64,000 bases of DNA from Schizochytrium sp. CCTCC M209059 (taxonomy: Eukaryota > Sar > Bigyra > Thraustochytrida > Thraustochytriidae). The stretch's first letter is position 1. Each line of letters starts with the position of its first letter. A program made the translations under genes and the position numbers. The stretch lies in the NCBI GenBank assembly GCA_000818945.1, contig KN805404.1:206691-270690 (forward strand). Reading direction: 5' to 3'. The notes beneath the pieces are model-generated. The model did not search any database. It saw nothing but the letters and a program-made list of their open reading frames with translations, and had not been told where the DNA came from. Below are positions 41,119 to 50,041 of this stretch, piece after piece.

Positions 41119-43211
41119 ATGGGCGTTACGGAGCTGCTCAAGCAACTACGTTCGAAGCAACGCAACGTCCAGCTCTACGAACTCTTGCGCGACAAGGATG
41201 TTGGGATTGACGCCTCAGTCTGGCTGCACATGTACGTGAGCGTGCAGCATGAAGAGGTCTCTAAGGGCAACTTCACTAGCATCGTGCAGGGTTTATTGGG
41301 CGGCTTAAGAAGCTCAAAACATGGGGCGCTCGCCCTATCGTCGTCTTCGATGGCGTTTCAAACGAAATAAAGGCAAGCACGAACTCTGCAAGAAGCAACA
41401 AACGCGATAGAATGGTCCAAGGTTTGATGGAAGACCTACAAGCTTGCCTCAACGCCGGCGAGGAGCCTTCGACCGCGCTCATGGAAAAGATCTCAAAGGC
41501 AAACGCTGGCGTCACCCGTGATCTTGTTTACGCGGTCATCAGGCAGTTGCGAGTGGAGGGATACCCCTATGTGGTGGCTCCCTACGAGGCAGATCACACG
41601 CTTGTCGCGTTGCTCCATGAAGGTTCTATCCAATACATTATCTCAGTTGACTCAGACATGCTCGTTCACCACGGCGGAAATGTCGTTGTCATCCCACCGG
41701 GCTTTTGGCAGGACGGTTTGGGCATTCTCTACGACCCAGCGGCAAATACTGCGCCAGAAGATGAATCAAACGCGCTCTGCGACCGTCCACGTGACTTGGG
41801 TCTTATCATTGACAGAGTTGTAGGACACCACGCATGCGAGCCGCGTGAAGCGGCGGCCGCTGTGTGCCTTGCGTACGCGTTACTCGTGGATTCGGACTAT
41901 CACAACCTTAAAGGCGTTGGGGCAAAAACGGCACTGTCCGTCATGGAGCTGCTCTTACATCGCGGGGTCACACTGGAAAGCTGGAAAGACCCTGATCAGC
42001 TCGCGGACATTCTCTGCAATAATTACGCGAAGCAACTACGCAAAGAGGATGTTGTCTCGGACATGAAAAGGGCGAAGGGCGGTCTTCTTGGGGGCATCGC
42101 GCTGCACCTTGCGAAGCGCGAGATCAATTATCTCGATGAGAAGGTTGCGATTGACACAGGATGCATTGAACGTTTCGGCAAAACAAGTTTCGACCGCGAG
42201 CAGGTGGACCTCATCTCTCTGGGCCTGCTTTGCATGCGTGATGGATGTGGATGCCAGAGGAAGAAGCCAAAACACCATGACGTTGGTCAGGGTTATTCTG
42301 TGATCCAGCCTCAGGACACGGTCCACCCCGTGCAGCTCACAGAAGACCTTATTATCGGGGCCAAGATGTGTGAGGAACATGTTGACACAGCATCGCTTGC
42401 CCAGTTGGCCCGCTGGCTCCGCACTCGCGGGCAATTTGCGTCTGGCAAGAAAAAGCATGAGCTTCGCGCGAGCGTGCGTGCCCAAATGGCTGCTGAAGCA
42501 GCAGCAAAGAAAGGGAATCACCAGCTTACCAATCTGCGTTGCCCAGAGGGCCTCAGCGTCCTGCAGCTGCTGAGAAACTGCGGACGGAATGTAGACCTTC
42601 CACTGATAGATAACGCCGAAGCCAAGGCTGCACTTGCCGCCATCCCGTCAGACCGCTGGATCACCTATATCGGCGAATTGCAAGAGCGAGCGCCGCTGGT
42701 CTCGGAACAGTTCTTGCAGAAACATTTCAAGGACGTATGTACGAAGAAAGGTGTTTTTCGAAAAGGTTACAAGCGCATTTGCTTCCGCACACATCTTCGC
42801 GGATTTGCAGCCTACTTCGTACCGAATGGAGACAAACCTGCTAAAGAGTGTTGGTTCAGGCTTCACTGCCCAAGGTCAATGGTCAATGCCACCTATCCTG
42901 TCTTTGTGCGTTGTTCCATCGAATGGCATGAAGCGATGGACGGACGGCCTCCATACGTGACAAACGTCTGTGACCAGATGTGCGCCTGCCCTGCCGCCCG
43001 AGTTGATCAGGGATGCGTGCACGTGTGTGCTTTGCTACAAGCCGTGCAGAATCTTCGTCGCCGAGACCCGCGCGACAACTGTCCAACGAGTAAGCGCTGT
43101 GAATGGAACACGGCACGTGCCAAAGTCGAGGAGGACCTGGTGAACAATGAGATCTCTTATCTTAATCATAGACTGCGGACACTATTTCTTCGAAAGCAGG
43201 TACGCTACTGA
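41119..43211 (+). CDS. XPG/FEN-type nuclease with SAP-like and SWIM zinc-finger segments, read through a -1 frameshift
   Basis: Structure-specific DNA nuclease by fold. The 0 frame starts at MGVTELLKQLRSKQRN (the Met-Gly start is fixed in this family) and contains GIDASVW with the first metal Asp. It would stop at 41370. The remaining domain continues in the -1 frame: LKTWGARPIVVFDGV, then VAPYEADHTL and YIISVDSDMLV (Glu and two Asp of the active site; the second Glu of the usual YEAE is Asp), then DSDYHNLKGVGAKTAL (helix-two-turn-helix with Asp). The switch falls on GGGTTTA at 41289-41295. Joined product about 697 aa. Past the nuclease a SAP-like helix pair (LARWLRTRGQFASGKKK, 42398-42480) and a SWIM finger CxCx8CxH (42981-43022) follow. 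Active-site residues are kept, so it looks functional. Sits inside the candidate mobile element. Confidence 0.78.
41289..41295 (+). promoter_or_regulatory. candidate -1 ribosomal frameshift heptamer
   Basis: GGGTTTA is positioned X_XXY_YYZ relative to the 0 frame (CAG GGT TTA). Slipping back one base gives ATT GGG CGG CTT AAG and restores the nuclease domain with normal spacing. A short GCTT-AAG-AAGC hairpin starts 7-8 nt downstream and a GGGC-GCTC-GCCC hairpin about 30 nt further; both are weak. Confidence 0.5.
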
Positions 43212-44265
43212 CGCCAGTGCAGAATCGAAGTATTCTAGCGAAGCGCGGGATCGACTTGAAAGATGCCCACCTTAGAAGAACTTGAGAAGAAGAAGTTTTC
43301 GTGACCGCTTCTCGCAAAATGGCGTAATAATCTTTCGCCTCTTTGGCCTTCGCCCGCGCTTCTGTCTTGGCCTGTTTGAAAGCGCTGAGGGCAGCGTCTC
43401 GTTCTTCACGGAACCTAATCGAATCGCTGAGGGCAGCGTCTCGTTCTTCACGGAGCTTCTGGAGTTCAGCTTCCAACTTTTCTTTGTCGCTTTGGAGTTC
43501 ATTAATCGTGAAATCCGTAAGAGTTGCCAATCTCTCTGAGAGAGTATTAGCACGAGCGTCAGCTTGGCTTGCATTCGAGGTCTTGACAAAGAGAGCCTGC
43601 GCACGTTTCTTAGCAGAGCTGGCCTCATGTGACAGTCGCCTGATTTCATTCTTTGCCACATCACTCCTTTGGTTCGCAACTTCAAGCTTCGCGTCAAGCT
43701 TTCGTGCCTTCTGGATGCGCTCATAAGCAGCATCGCTTTCTGCATGGCGGGCACGCGATGTTCGACGGCGTTTTGTCTGACTGCGCTCAGGCGAAGCGAT
43801 GTGACTTGTGAGTCTGCGCTCCGCTATCGACTTTGGTGTCAGCTTATCGCTCGCCAGTACCCATTTGCTAGTCTTCCATTCAGCCAAATCACCAGCCGGT
43901 GGAGGAGACATTGCCGTTTCGGCAGCTATCACTTGGGTTATATCAGACTTCAAGACCCAATCGTTCTTCTTACGTGTGTCGAACTCAAAGGAGTTTGGGT
44001 TAAAATGATGCCAGCGGAAGCGGCTTCTTGCTCTTGTCCCTGTAGCAACATTCTGCCGCAATCTGTTGAAGATTACATCTCGCGCCTTGCTCTCGCGAAG
44101 TGCTGCTGCATCTGTTCTCGTGTGACGGTTGCTTCTGTAAATCTCGAAAGTGCGGAAAGGACCTTGTTTATTCTGGCACCATTTCAAAGTGCATGAACAT
44201 TTCGTATTGCTAGGCGATTTCACAGCCGACATTTGCTCTGCAAGCGCGCCCGACATCAGGCCCAC
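43162..44265 (-). CDS. coiled-coil protein with cysteine-rich, weakly THAP-like head
   Basis: I do not recognise the family with confidence. 367 aa from 44265; a Met at 44232 is an equally good start. Near the N-terminus CSCTLKWC and, ~55 residues later, WHHFNPNSFEF recall the C...C...C-x2-H-F pattern of THAP DNA-binding domains, but the third Cys is missing. A basic patch (SQTKRRRTSRARH) follows, then ~150 residues of coiled coil. The heptads REERDAALSDS and REERDAALSAF are a recent internal duplication (43383-43460). Its 3' end overlaps the nuclease gene by 50 bp tail to tail. Being alone with the nuclease between inverted repeats suggests a DNA-binding partner of the same element. Confidence 0.6.
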   Translation of the reverse strand: MGLMSGALAEQMSAVKSPSNTKCSCTLKWCQNKQGPFRTFEIYRSNRHTRTDAAALRESKARDVIFNRLRQNVATGTRARSRFRWHHFNPNSFEFDTRKKNDWVLKSDITQVIAAETAMSPPPAGDLAEWKTSKWVLASDKLTPKSIAERRLTSHIASPERSQTKRRRTSRARHAESDAAYERIQKARKLDAKLEVANQRSDVAKNEIRRLSHEASSAKKRAQALFVKTSNASQADARANTLSERLATLTDFTINELQSDKEKLEAELQKLREERDAALSDSIRFREERDAALSAFKQAKTEARAKAKEAKDYYAILREAVTKTSSSQVLLRWASFKSIPRFARILRFCTGVSSVPAFEEIVSAVYD

Positions 44266-44681
44266 GACGTGCGGACAACCTAACCACCACCACGGAGACC
44301 GAGCTCGTCGAACGTCAAAAACGTTGTATATACGCTTGGGGCAGCTGCGAGAGATCGCGAGGCACTAGCCTGGCCAATGTACTTTCCAACTCGCGACACT
44401 CCCACCAGCGCGCAGACCACGACAGGTCGACTTCGCACGAGGGAATTGATAATGCACAAGGTGAGCAAGGATCCCCAACTCGCGCAAGGTAAATAGGCCA
44501 CTTTGGCCGAAAGGGTAGGTTCGGAGCGAAATAGGGCTCTTTCAAAAATGCATATTGTCTATTCAGGCGTGACTTTCTCACATTCACACACACAGCAGAC
44601 ACAGATACGTGGAGGTAAACATAAAACCTGAAGAGAGATGAAAGAGGTGTGTGCAGACACTGTCCTCGATCGACCACCGCT
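44266..44681. other. right end of candidate element and flank
   Basis: Holds the upstream region of the coiled-coil gene, the right inverted repeat and, beyond 44569, host sequence downstream of the PP2C fragment. No further gene seen. Confidence 0.45.
44548..44563 (-). repeat. right terminal inverted repeat
   Basis: ATGCATATTGTCTATT, exact reverse complement of 40868-40883, 283 bp upstream of the coiled-coil gene's start. Confidence 0.75.
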
Positions 44682-45563
44682 TTACTTCCTGCTCGACCTC
44701 TTCTTCTTGCCCTTTTTCGAGCCAGAAGCGGTCTCCCCCTCGTCCTCTTCCAGCAGCTCATCCTCTTCAAACATGGCTTGGCGCGCCATTGAGGCCGAGA
44801 CACGGCGTCCAACATTCGCAGCGTCCTTGGAAACGTTGATACCCGAGCGAACCTCCTCGGGCGTGTGGCCATAACGCTGGGCAAAGCGACCAAGAATGGC
44901 CGAGGCCATCTCGGCCGTCTCCGCGTCCTCGTCTCCTTCAGCGGCGCCGTCGGCATCTTCATCCTCCTGCTCACGAAGTGCATCCTGGAGAAAGTCTGAA
45001 TATGCAGCGCGCTCGGTCCTGTCGATCGTCTTGCGGCGATCTTCGGGATTGGGCTCGTCGATGTCAGGTTTCGTCGCGATACGCTCGTCATCGAGGGAAA
45101 TGAGCTCGCGCCTGCTGCCCATCATGGCGCCGCGCGTCTTCTTCATGAGACCGCCGAGCAGTGAACGGCGCAGGTTGGTGGTCTTGCTCAGCTCCTCTGC
45201 CGTCGCCTCGTCGAGCTCAAGCTCGAGGGCCTCCTCTTCTTCGGCAGCGTCCATGTCAAGGTTGTCGCCATCGAGGTCTTCCACGGGAACATCACCCGCC
45301 GGGCTAACGTCGTGGCCCTTGAAGACGATGAGAGAGATGTCGTCGACATAGCCACCGGCCAGACTGCGCTGAAGGGTTTCGTCGTAGAGCATGCTGGCGA
45401 TCTTGGTGAGCGGCATGCCGTCTTCGATGTTGTCAGCAAAAAAGGTGACGAGCTCATCGGTCTTGATGACGTGATCGTCAAAGATGCCGTCGCTTGCCAT
45501 GAGCAGGATAGAGCCTGGCTTGAGCTTAAACACGGACGTGACTTCCGGCACGGAGATGTAACC
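44682..45563 (-). pseudogene. C-terminal part of a PP2C-family protein phosphatase with acidic tail, 5' part absent
   Basis: A second frame opens exactly where the acyl-CoA synthetase domain ends: VYGTGYISVPEVTSVFK, then LKPGSILLMASDGIFDDHV and YVDDISLIVFKGHD. These are the SDG metal-site motif and the final D-D-I-S motif of PP2C (Ser/Thr phosphatase, Mg/Mn-dependent). The N-terminal two thirds of a PP2C domain are missing. After it comes a ~200-residue acidic extension (EEEEALELELDEATAEEL, EQEDEDADGAAEGDEDAE) ending in a Lys-rich tail. There is no good ATG for it. It may be a remnant from a deletion fusing two tandem genes, or an assembly misjoin, or the 3' exon of a gene I cannot reconstruct. 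Confidence 0.55.
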
Positions 45564-47872
45564 CGTGCCGTAGACTCGTCGATCTCCTTGTAGAGCTTCT
45601 CGATGACGTCCTCGTAGTGCTCCTTGGCTGCCGCACGCTTGATCTTCTGCGTGGCCGTAGTGATGCCCTCAACCTCCGTAAAAGGCGTGGTTTCAATGTG
45701 AAAAGCACGCACGCGCTCAAAGCCCTTGAGACCCGCGGCGTCAGCCTGCTGGTCGAGCTCATCCTGGATGCGGTCGTGGAGCTCCTTCGAGTCCTCCATC
45801 TGCAATCCAACCTCAGAGACGACGTCCGCGTCAGGGTGAATGATGGCAACAAGGTTGGACTTTTCAGAGTCACCGTACACGAACATGGACTCGAGCAGAT
45901 CGGCGCGGCAGTAAGCGTTCTCGACCTTTTCAGGCGCCACGTACTCGCCTTGGGCCAGCTTGAAAAGATTCTTCTTGCGGTCAATAATCTTGAGCATTCC
46001 ATCCTCGGTCCACATACCAATGTCGCCCGTCAGACACCAGCCGTCCTTGGTGAGAGTCTCTTCCGTCTTCTCCTTCATCTTGTAGTACCCCTTGAAGGCG
46101 TTCGGGCCCCGGAAGCAGATCTCGCCCCGTCCCAGGCACGGAACGCCATTGTGCTCCGTGTCGGTGGCCTTGTAGCCCATGTCGTCGACATTGGTGAGAC
46201 GTACCTCGTTGCAGGGCGCAGGAATACCCACGTGGCCGCTCGAAAGATCTTCCGGGTGGGTAAGGGAAATCACGCATGAGCTCTCGGTCGATCCAAAGGC
46301 ATTGAGCACGGGAATGCCCAGCATGCAGCGGAAAAAGTCAAGAACCTCGCCTGTAATGGGCGCTGATCCGACAGCAATAATGCGCGTGCGGTCAAGGCCA
46401 ATCTTCTTCTTGAGCGCGTCGAAAACGATCCGGTCAAAGACTTGATCCGAAAGCGGCTTCTTGGAGCGCGCAGTCACCTCCCCCTCGGAGCTGCTAAAGT
46501 CCACGCTGGGCTCCTGGTGCGACTTGGCGCGCAGCGCCTTTTCAAAGAGCCACTGTTGGAGACCCCCGGCGCGCTCCACGTCCTCGTCGCTGCCCCCAGC
46601 AATTTGCCGGATGATGCGGCCCGTGCGCAGGTCCTCGACCTTGTCCTTGACAGTGCGCTGGAACAGCCACGAGGTCACGGTTGAGTCCTCGAGCAGGGCA
46701 TTGAGCTTGTCGCGCGTCGTCACGCCGTGAAGGTTCTCCAACTTGGCCTGGAGCGCATTCTCAAAGATGACCTGCTTGGCGCCGCCCGTCTCCCGGACCT
46801 TGGACCAGATCGAGTCGTGCATCTTGTTGAGCAGACGGGGCACCGTGGGGAAAATGGTGGGCCGCAGGGCCTTGAGGTCTGCCAAGATAGCCTTGGAGGA
46901 ACCCCGGAAAAACCCCACGGAGGCGCCGCCGTACAGCATGGCGTACATGAGTGCGCGCTCGAAAATATGCGCCAATGGCAAGTATGAAAGGTGCACGTCG
47001 TCTTCGTGCACATCGATACCAAAGCGGCGCAGACTGGCCACCGCCGAGATGATGCTGCTGTGCGTAATGAGGACGCCCTTGGGTGTTCCCGTGGACCCGC
47101 TCGTGTAGCAGAGTACCGCGAGGTCGTCGCCGCTCGGGAGATCAAGCGGGCCTTCATGCGCCTCGCCAAGCTCCTCGACATCGGCAATCGTGTACACCTT
47201 GACCTCGGCGTCAGCGCCGATCTTGCGGAGCTCATCAAGGCGGGCGTCGCCAAGGTCCTCATCGAGGAGAATGATAGTGCTGAGCTGCTTCATGACCTCC
47301 TCGGACTTGGACAGCGTGTCCTCGAGCTCGCTGCTCGTGCAGACAATGACCTCCATCTGGGTCTGGTCGATGATGTGCTCGACGGCCTCGGTGCCGAGGG
47401 TCGCGTACAGGGGCACGGGCACGATGCGCTGGGCCATGGCGCCGATCTCACACATGACGACGCCAGGGCGGTTTACTGCAAAGAAGCCAAGCAGCTTGTG
47501 GCCCTCGTCGTTGGCGTGGACCACGTCAAGGTGCACGAGGCCGTGCGAAAAGGCCATGGCGTGCTTGTGCACTTCATTGTAGGTCATGAACGAGAACGGC
47601 CCAGGTTCGCCATCCTCGCCAACTGGGCGGCTACCCAGGCATGGGCGGTCCCCGTGTTTATCGACCGAGCGTCGAAAAACCTCAAACAGCGTGCGCATCC
47701 CCTCGACAGAGAGCTCAGGCCCGAACGGCATCGCGCAGCGCCGGATTGGACCCAGACCCAGGTCAGGCCGCCCAGAATCCAGCACCTCAACCGTCGCAAG
47801 GGGTTTGTCCTTCTTGGCTGCTGCTGCTGCCCTGGCGCCCGATCCGGCGTCATCCTTGCCTCCGCTGCCCAT
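45188..47872 (-). CDS. long-chain acyl-CoA synthetase
   Basis: Activates fatty acids to acyl-CoA with ATP; supplies lipid synthesis or beta-oxidation. AMP-forming motifs are complete: CYTSGSTGTPKGVLITH (P-loop), YLPLAHIFERA, LNAFGSTESSCVISLT, WCLTGDIGMWTEDGMLKIIDR and KKNLFKLAQGEYVAPEKVEN (hinge and fatty-acyl signature of the eukaryotic LACS group). A long insert (residues ~380-480) is typical of this class. Start taken at 47872 (MGSGGKDD); the frame is open to 48010. The true domain ends at about 45565 with VIEKLYKEID. The last ~125 codons to 45188 are out-of-frame PP2C sequence, so the natural C-terminus has been lost or altered. No clear PTS1 remains. Confidence 0.85.
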   Translation of the reverse strand: MGSGGKDDAGSGARAAAAAKKDKPLATVEVLDSGRPDLGLGPIRRCAMPFGPELSVEGMRTLFEVFRRSVDKHGDRPCLGSRPVGEDGEPGPFSFMTYNEVHKHAMAFSHGLVHLDVVHANDEGHKLLGFFAVNRPGVVMCEIGAMAQRIVPVPLYATLGTEAVEHIIDQTQMEVIVCTSSELEDTLSKSEEVMKQLSTIILLDEDLGDARLDELRKIGADAEVKVYTIADVEELGEAHEGPLDLPSGDDLAVLCYTSGSTGTPKGVLITHSSIISAVASLRRFGIDVHEDDVHLSYLPLAHIFERALMYAMLYGGASVGFFRGSSKAILADLKALRPTIFPTVPRLLNKMHDSIWSKVRETGGAKQVIFENALQAKLENLHGVTTRDKLNALLEDSTVTSWLFQRTVKDKVEDLRTGRIIRQIAGGSDEDVERAGGLQQWLFEKALRAKSHQEPSVDFSSSEGEVTARSKKPLSDQVFDRIVFDALKKKIGLDRTRIIAVGSAPITGEVLDFFRCMLGIPVLNAFGSTESSCVISLTHPEDLSSGHVGIPAPCNEVRLTNVDDMGYKATDTEHNGVPCLGRGEICFRGPNAFKGYYKMKEKTEETLTKDGWCLTGDIGMWTEDGMLKIIDRKKNLFKLAQGEYVAPEKVENAYCRADLLESMFVYGDSEKSNLVAIIHPDADVVSEVGLQMEDSKELHDRIQDELDQQADAAGLKGFERVRAFHIETTPFTEVEGITTATQKIKRAAAKEHYEDVIEKLYKEIDESTARVTSPCRKSRPCLSSSQALSCSWQATASLTITSSRPMSSSPFLLTTSKTACRSPRSPACSTTKPFSAVWPVAMSTTSLSSSSRATTLARRVMFPWKTSMATTLTWTLPKKRRPSSLSSTRRRQRS

Positions 47873-48245
47873 CGCGCGCTCCCGGTCCTCCCGGTCTCCG
47901 ACGATACCTCGATCCTTGCCCTCCGCTGCGGTCTTCTCGGCCTGCCCAGGGGACGCACGCGCTCGCGAGCTGTCTCTCGAGTTCGGGCTTTGCCGGCCCA
48001 GCCTCACCACCTTGAAGCCATGGATGGCATGCTGCCCGAGCGGCGCTCAGCGTAGCTTGGCTCTGCTCAGCTCTTCCTGTTAGCCCAGCTTGCTTGCCCA
48101 GTGCAGCCCCTCCGGACCGCTTCCCTCTCCGTCCTGCTCTCGGTGAGGCTCTCGGCCTCCTCTTCATCGGCCACCGCAACCGCACTGCGGTTGAACTTGA
48201 AGCTCTCGGCGTCCGAGTCCGAGTCGAGGTCGGCGCCGAGCGTTC

Positions 48246-48263
48246 CCGTTCTGTACAGAACGG
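48246..48263. promoter_or_regulatory. 18-bp perfect palindrome, possible operator
   Basis: CCGTTCTGTACAGAACGG reads the same on both strands, and sits in a divergent intergenic region about 370 bp upstream of the synthetase start. A dimeric regulator could bind; no factor is known from the sequence. Confidence 0.35.
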
Positions 48264-48499
48264 CATTGTGCTTTGCTGCACTTGCAGTTGTTGCCAAAGT
48301 AGTATACTATGCGTACGCACGTAAGAATGGCAGCAGGCAGGCAGAAAGAAGGAAGAGGAAGTCCGAGCTCGAGAACAACTGAGACGAGCGGTCCGCGCCG
48401 GCCTCGTGCAGCTGCAGCAGGCTGAAGCAAGCGCAGCAGTTTGTTTGCATGGAAGATGGTCCAAAGGCCGGCTAGCGCTGAGGAGGCTGTAGAGATGCG

Positions 48500-48549
48500 T
48501 CCGCATCGCATCGCATCGCGTCGCATCGCATCGCATCGCATCGCATCGC
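48500..48549. repeat. GCATC pentanucleotide array
   Basis: About ten tandem GCATC units with a single GCGTC variant. Confidence 0.9.
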
Positions 48550-49093
48550 TGATTTTGAGGAGTGCTGTTGGAGCTCCAGCGGCTGCAGCTGCCTAGCTTC
48601 ATTTTCAGCTGTGGCTGCACAGCGACCCGACCCGCCGTTAGGGGCGCGAGGAGATCAAGCTCCGGTGCGCCGCGCACAAGGTGGAGGGAGACGCATGCGC
48701 TGCGGTCTGAGCGGAGAGCTTGCGCAGCCCGCACCCGGCCGGGCGACGGTCGACGGTCGATGGTCGATGGTCGAGATCGACCTGCTTTGTTTGTTCACCA
48801 AGAATGCTTGCGCTGCCGCATAGTGTGGCTGTCAGCCCTGCGAGACGCCAAGGGCGGCAAACGCGAGGGGAGCGTGACCCGCCGCGCAGCGAACGACTCG
48901 AGCCTGGGAAGGGGGGAGGAGGGGGCCGTATGTCGAGGCGAGCGGCGGAAACGAAGAAGAAGAGTTTGTCCGGAGCCGGACGGGCGCGAGGCGACGACGG
49001 CCTCCTTTTCAAGTCGATTGAGTGGCGGCCGAGAGACCCGCACGGCCGCCGCTCGCGGTTGCGCGTGTCACGCTGATAGCGACGGAAAGGGCT

Positions 49094-50041
49094 ATGCAGA
49101 GATGGACGCGACGATCTAGAGCACATTTGTGGAAGGCCAGAAGCTGGCTTGCGCTCGAAAAGGCGCACTTTTCCACGACTTCTACGAACAAAGGGCGCAA
49201 ACACTCGCGAGGTGACGACGACTGCAGATTGCAGCCGCGATGCAAGGCCTGCACGCTTGAGCGAGCAGGGCTCAGACTCGATGGCAAAGCCGACGGCCAT
49301 GGAACCCTGTGGATTGGTTCCCGCGATGGGAGCTCAACAACAGCTGTTGCGCTGCATGAGGCTTGGCAGAAGCCGGCGCGCCCTCCCATCGAAGTCCCCG
49401 TCCCTTCCGGCCTCGACATCGTGTACGAAAACGAAGAGCTTGTGGTGATTAATAAGCCCTCTGGCCTCCTCTCGGCCCCTGGTCGGGGACCGGACAAAAC
49501 GGACTCGGTGGTAACACGCGCGCAAGCAATTCTCGGCAAAGCTTTCCTCGTCCATCGGCTCGATCAGGCCACAAGTGGATTGCTCGTGCTTGCACGGACC
49601 AAGGTTGTCGAAAAGGAGCTTTTTGCTTGCTTTCGCGAACGCAATGTGGGCAAAGCGTACATTGCCCGCGTTAAAGGCACACTGTTGCGCTCCCAAGGGA
49701 CCATTGAGCTGCCTCTTCTCAATGATTGGTTGTATCGGCCTTTGCAAAAGGTTTGCTTTGAAATGGGTAAGCCGAGCAAGACACGTTTTCGCGTATTGCA
49801 CGCTGGCGACGAGACGTCAACGTTGCGTCTGGAACCCGTGACGGGCCGCTCCCATCAGCTGCGGGTACACCTCGCCGCGCTCGGCCACCCCATCATTGGC
49901 GATGACCTATACAACGAAGATTTTGACCCTGATGCCGGCGAAAAACTCCACTTGCACGCCACTGAATTGCATCTTGGTGGCCGCTTTTCCAGTTCAATCT
50001 CGCTCACCTGTCCACCCCCCTTTTCCTTCGAAGGCAATTGA
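49094..50041 (+). CDS. RluA-family pseudouridine synthase
   Basis: Isomerises uridine to pseudouridine in RNA, probably in an organelle. From the Met at 49094 it is 315 aa; the frame is open to 49022. The first ~40 residues (MQRWTRRSRAHLWKARSW) are Arg/Ser-rich without acids, like a mitochondrial presequence, which favours this start. The catalytic loop is FLVHRLDQATSGLLVLA (Asp nucleophile). Substrate-binding motifs follow: KAYIARVKG, RLEPVTGRSHQLRVHL and ALGHPIIGDDLY. No S4 or other RNA-binding domain. Convergent with SSRP1. Confidence 0.9.
   Translation: MQRWTRRSRAHLWKARSWLALEKAHFSTTSTNKGRKHSRGDDDCRLQPRCKACTLERAGLRLDGKADGHGTLWIGSRDGSSTTAVALHEAWQKPARPPIEVPVPSGLDIVYENEELVVINKPSGLLSAPGRGPDKTDSVVTRAQAILGKAFLVHRLDQATSGLLVLARTKVVEKELFACFRERNVGKAYIARVKGTLLRSQGTIELPLLNDWLYRPLQKVCFEMGKPSKTRFRVLHAGDETSTLRLEPVTGRSHQLRVHLAALGHPIIGDDLYNEDFDPDAGEKLHLHATELHLGGRFSSSISLTCPPPFSFEGN

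Larger units (their letters stand above)
40868..44563. mobile_element. candidate DNA transposon-like element bounded by inverted repeats
   Basis: AATAGACAATATGCAT at 40868-40883 recurs as its exact reverse complement at 44548-44563. Extended five bases outward the arms agree at 19 of 21 positions. Between them lie only two genes, the XPG/SAP/SWIM nuclease (+) and a coiled-coil protein with a Cys-rich head (-), convergent and overlapping by 50 bp. The segment is AT-richer than its surroundings. The 9-mer ACGCCTGAA also occurs near both ends (40896-40904, and reversed at 44562-44570). I see no target-site duplication, so the exact ends, and mobility itself, are unproven. No recognised DDE transposase is present. 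Confidence 0.5.
47873..49093. other. intergenic between divergent acyl-CoA synthetase and RluA genes
   Basis: Holds both promoters, an 18-bp perfect palindrome (48246-48263) and a GCATC pentanucleotide array (48500-48549). Frames here are short or overlapping and not convincing. Confidence 0.45.

Noticed and set aside
41119..43211. Nuclease gene as a pseudogene or as two separate genes
   Set aside because: The metal ligands are split across the two frames, and the downstream frame is open for over 600 codons; one frameshift explains both. An intron at the break would have to be under 30 nt and would remove conserved spacing.
48490..48549. GCATC array as a CRISPR-like or regulatory repeat
   Set aside because: It is a simple pentanucleotide microsatellite without spacers.
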